Assembly (NCBI RefSeq): GCF_004919685.1
Contig: NZ_SMYZ01000004.1
Location: 186,001-250,000 of the forward strand
Origin: Mesorhizobium norvegicum
Lineage (GTDB): Bacteria; Pseudomonadota; Alphaproteobacteria; Rhizobiales; Rhizobiaceae
Length of the DNA stretch: 64,000 nt
Direction of reading: 5' to 3'
A program made the translations under genes and the position numbers. Shown one piece after another: positions 62,684 to 64,000 of this stretch (positions are counted from its first letter, which is position 1; every line of letters starts with the position of its first letter). Under the pieces are notes generated by a model. That model did not search any database and had not been told where the DNA came from. It worked only from the letters and a program-made list of their open reading frames with translations.

Positions 62684-63808
62684 ATGAACCAGCAGACAAT
62701 GCAGAACCTGACCTTGTTCGACCTTCTGGCGCGGAGTTGGCGTCGCCCGTCGGCAATCGCCGATCTGCGCTTCAGCACCGACGGTTCGGCTGTTGCCTTC
62801 ACCTGTGTGGATGGAACCATCGCCATTGCCACGGTCGCGGATCACGAGCCGCCGGAAACGCGGATCAGGGTGAGCAACGATCTCGGGCAGACGACGATCC
62901 GGCCAAGGGAAAAGCCACCCGTCCCGTTGATCGCCACGGCGGCATTCGGAGATGGCGATGTCCCGATCGCCGCCTATGCGCATTCCGGCTTTCTGGTCGG
63001 CGCGGCCAGCGGCGATGTGCTGCATCTGGCCGCCGACGGTGAAGCAGCGGCCCCCTCGGTGAGGATCGACGGACCGATCGTCGCCATCGACCACAGCGCC
63101 AGGACGGACATGACAGGCATCAGCAATGGGCATGATGTCTTCCTGTCGCGCGGCCAAGGCGGCGCAGTGCAACTGAAACATGCCGTGACATCGTCCATGG
63201 ACGCTCTTGCTTTCTCACCTGGCGGGCGTCGCCTCGCCTGCGGCCTGGATGAGGGACTATCGATCTGGTCTGTCGAAGGCGACGCCGCCTTGATACGCGA
63301 TGTCTCTTTTCCGGCGCGCCCGGTGTCGATCCGCTGGAGTGGCGACGGCACGTGGCTGGCCTGCGGGCTCGAAACCGGAGGCTTTGCCCTGGTCAGCATG
63401 GCCGATGGCCGCGCCGACATCGTCACGGGATTTCCATCGCCGGTGCGGACCGTGTGCTGGAGCCCGGCGAATGCGCTGTTTGCCTCGGGCGCCTTCCGGA
63501 TCGCTGGCTGGTCGATGACCGCGCCGCCGGTTGGCGGCGAAACCTCTGGCGCGCTGGAGACGGGTCGCACCGGACTGGTTCTGGTCGAAACGATGGCGGC
63601 GCATCCGCAGAAGAAATTGATTGCGGCGGGTTACGCCAACGGCCGTATCACCGTCGCCGAGATCGGCGCCCGCGACGAACTCCTCGTCAGGCCTTTGGGC
63701 AGCGCGGTCACCGCGCTTGCCTGGTCCGGCGACGGACGGCACCTGGCGGTGGGCGCCGTCGACGGCACTGCCGCGATCGTCACCTTTCCCGCGCAGATGT
63801 TCAAATAA
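62684..63808 (+). CDS. WD40-type beta-propeller protein
   Basis: A 374-residue protein from ATG 62684 (GGGAGAGAC upstream; the open frame before it overlaps the coiled-coil gene and is not used). At least four propeller blades are visible: MDALAFSPGGRRLACGLDEG, IRWSGDGTWLACGLETG, VCWSPANALFASG and LAWSGDGRHLAVGAVDGT. WD40 propellers are protein-binding platforms; no signal peptide, so it acts in the cytoplasm. Its partners are probably the operon neighbours. Confidence 0.75.
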   Translation: MNQQTMQNLTLFDLLARSWRRPSAIADLRFSTDGSAVAFTCVDGTIAIATVADHEPPETRIRVSNDLGQTTIRPREKPPVPLIATAAFGDGDVPIAAYAHSGFLVGAASGDVLHLAADGEAAAPSVRIDGPIVAIDHSARTDMTGISNGHDVFLSRGQGGAVQLKHAVTSSMDALAFSPGGRRLACGLDEGLSIWSVEGDAALIRDVSFPARPVSIRWSGDGTWLACGLETGGFALVSMADGRADIVTGFPSPVRTVCWSPANALFASGAFRIAGWSMTAPPVGGETSGALETGRTGLVLVETMAAHPQKKLIAAGYANGRITVAEIGARDELLVRPLGSAVTALAWSGDGRHLAVGAVDGTAAIVTFPAQMFK

Positions 63809-63840
63809 CGGACGCAGTCCACATCAAACAGGAGGATAGA

Positions 63841-64000
63841 ATGCAGACCGAACTCACCGCAGAGGACGAGAGCAAGGACGAGTTTTTCGAGCGGCTGGCC
63901 AAGCTGTCGGAAGAGATGGTGGCCAGGCACGGCAAGGATTTCAGCATGGGCGCGCTGGTGCTCGCCGCCCGCTGGATTGCCGAAAACCGCGTCGGCAAGC
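63841..64000 (+). CDS. Small acidic protein, cut by the right edge
   Basis: ATG 63841 with AGGAGG 5 nt upstream opens a frame that runs off the window: 53 residues are visible (MQTELTAEDESKDEFFERLAK, then KLSEEMVARHGKDFSMGAL). Helical and acidic at the N-terminus. Family not recognised; fourth gene of the right-edge operon. Confidence 0.6.
   Translation, partial: MQTELTAEDESKDEFFERLAKLSEEMVARHGKDFSMGALVLAARWIAENRVGK

Noticed and set aside
1..64000. tRNA, rRNA, insertion sequences, integrases, att sites, CRISPR arrays
   Set aside because: None could be recognised on either strand by reading.

Overview
The window looks like chromosomal or megaplasmid DNA of a GC-rich alphaproteobacterium, most likely a Mesorhizobium-like member of the Hyphomicrobiales. 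This is inferred from protein family content (rhizobial imp-type T6SS, DUF1036, DUF6931, several rhizobial hypotheticals); no rRNA or tRNA gene is present to fix the taxonomy. Coding density is high and most genes are translationally coupled (ATGA or GTGA overlaps, or Shine-Dalgarno sites inside the preceding gene).

Region 1 (1-40 kb) is a type VI secretion locus. A divergent clpV (cut by the left edge) faces a long plus-strand operon: tssA, tssB, tssC, hcp, tssE, tssF, tssG, an FHA gene, tssJ, tssK, tssL, tssM, tagF, followed by an effector cassette (DUF2169 protein, a ketoacyl-synthase-like protein whose catalytic Cys appears to be lost, a PAAR-like DUF4150 protein with a C-terminal HNH-like toxin region, and a candidate immunity protein). 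A minus-strand set (vgrG, a DUF6484-type protein, a TIGR02270-type HEAT protein) separates this from a second plus-strand module with its own FHA protein, tssL and tssM, then a PP2C phosphatase and Ser/Thr kinase pair (pppA/ppkA), a DUF1036 protein and an unusual M23 peptidase plus lytic-transglycosylase-like fusion. An intrinsic terminator at 39907-39930 closes this module.

Region 2 (40-49.4 kb) holds three exported caspase-family proteins with different C-terminal attachments (peptidoglycan-binding, CxxCH motif, Sel1 repeats), two OmpA-domain proteins, a Gly-rich lipoprotein and a DUF6931 protein. The content suggests an envelope-located caspase system of unknown role next to the T6SS.

Region 3 (49.4-61.9 kb) is a soluble diiron monooxygenase (mim/prm, propane 2-monooxygenase-type) unit. 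A sigma-54 activator of the AcoR type is on the plus strand. The minus-strand operon runs mimA, mimB, mimC, mimD, amidohydrolase, DUF59 protein, GroEL-like chaperonin, alcohol dehydrogenase, DUF1097 membrane protein. A near-consensus -24/-12 promoter at 61608-61622 starts it and an intrinsic terminator at 51557-51582 ends it. The likely pathway is hydroxylation of a short alkane or ketone, maturation of the hydroxylase by the dedicated chaperonin, and oxidation of the alcohol by the dehydrogenase.

Region 4 (61.9-64 kb) is an unassigned plus-strand operon: a hypothetical protein, a coiled-coil protein, a WD40-type propeller protein and a truncated small acidic protein at the right edge.
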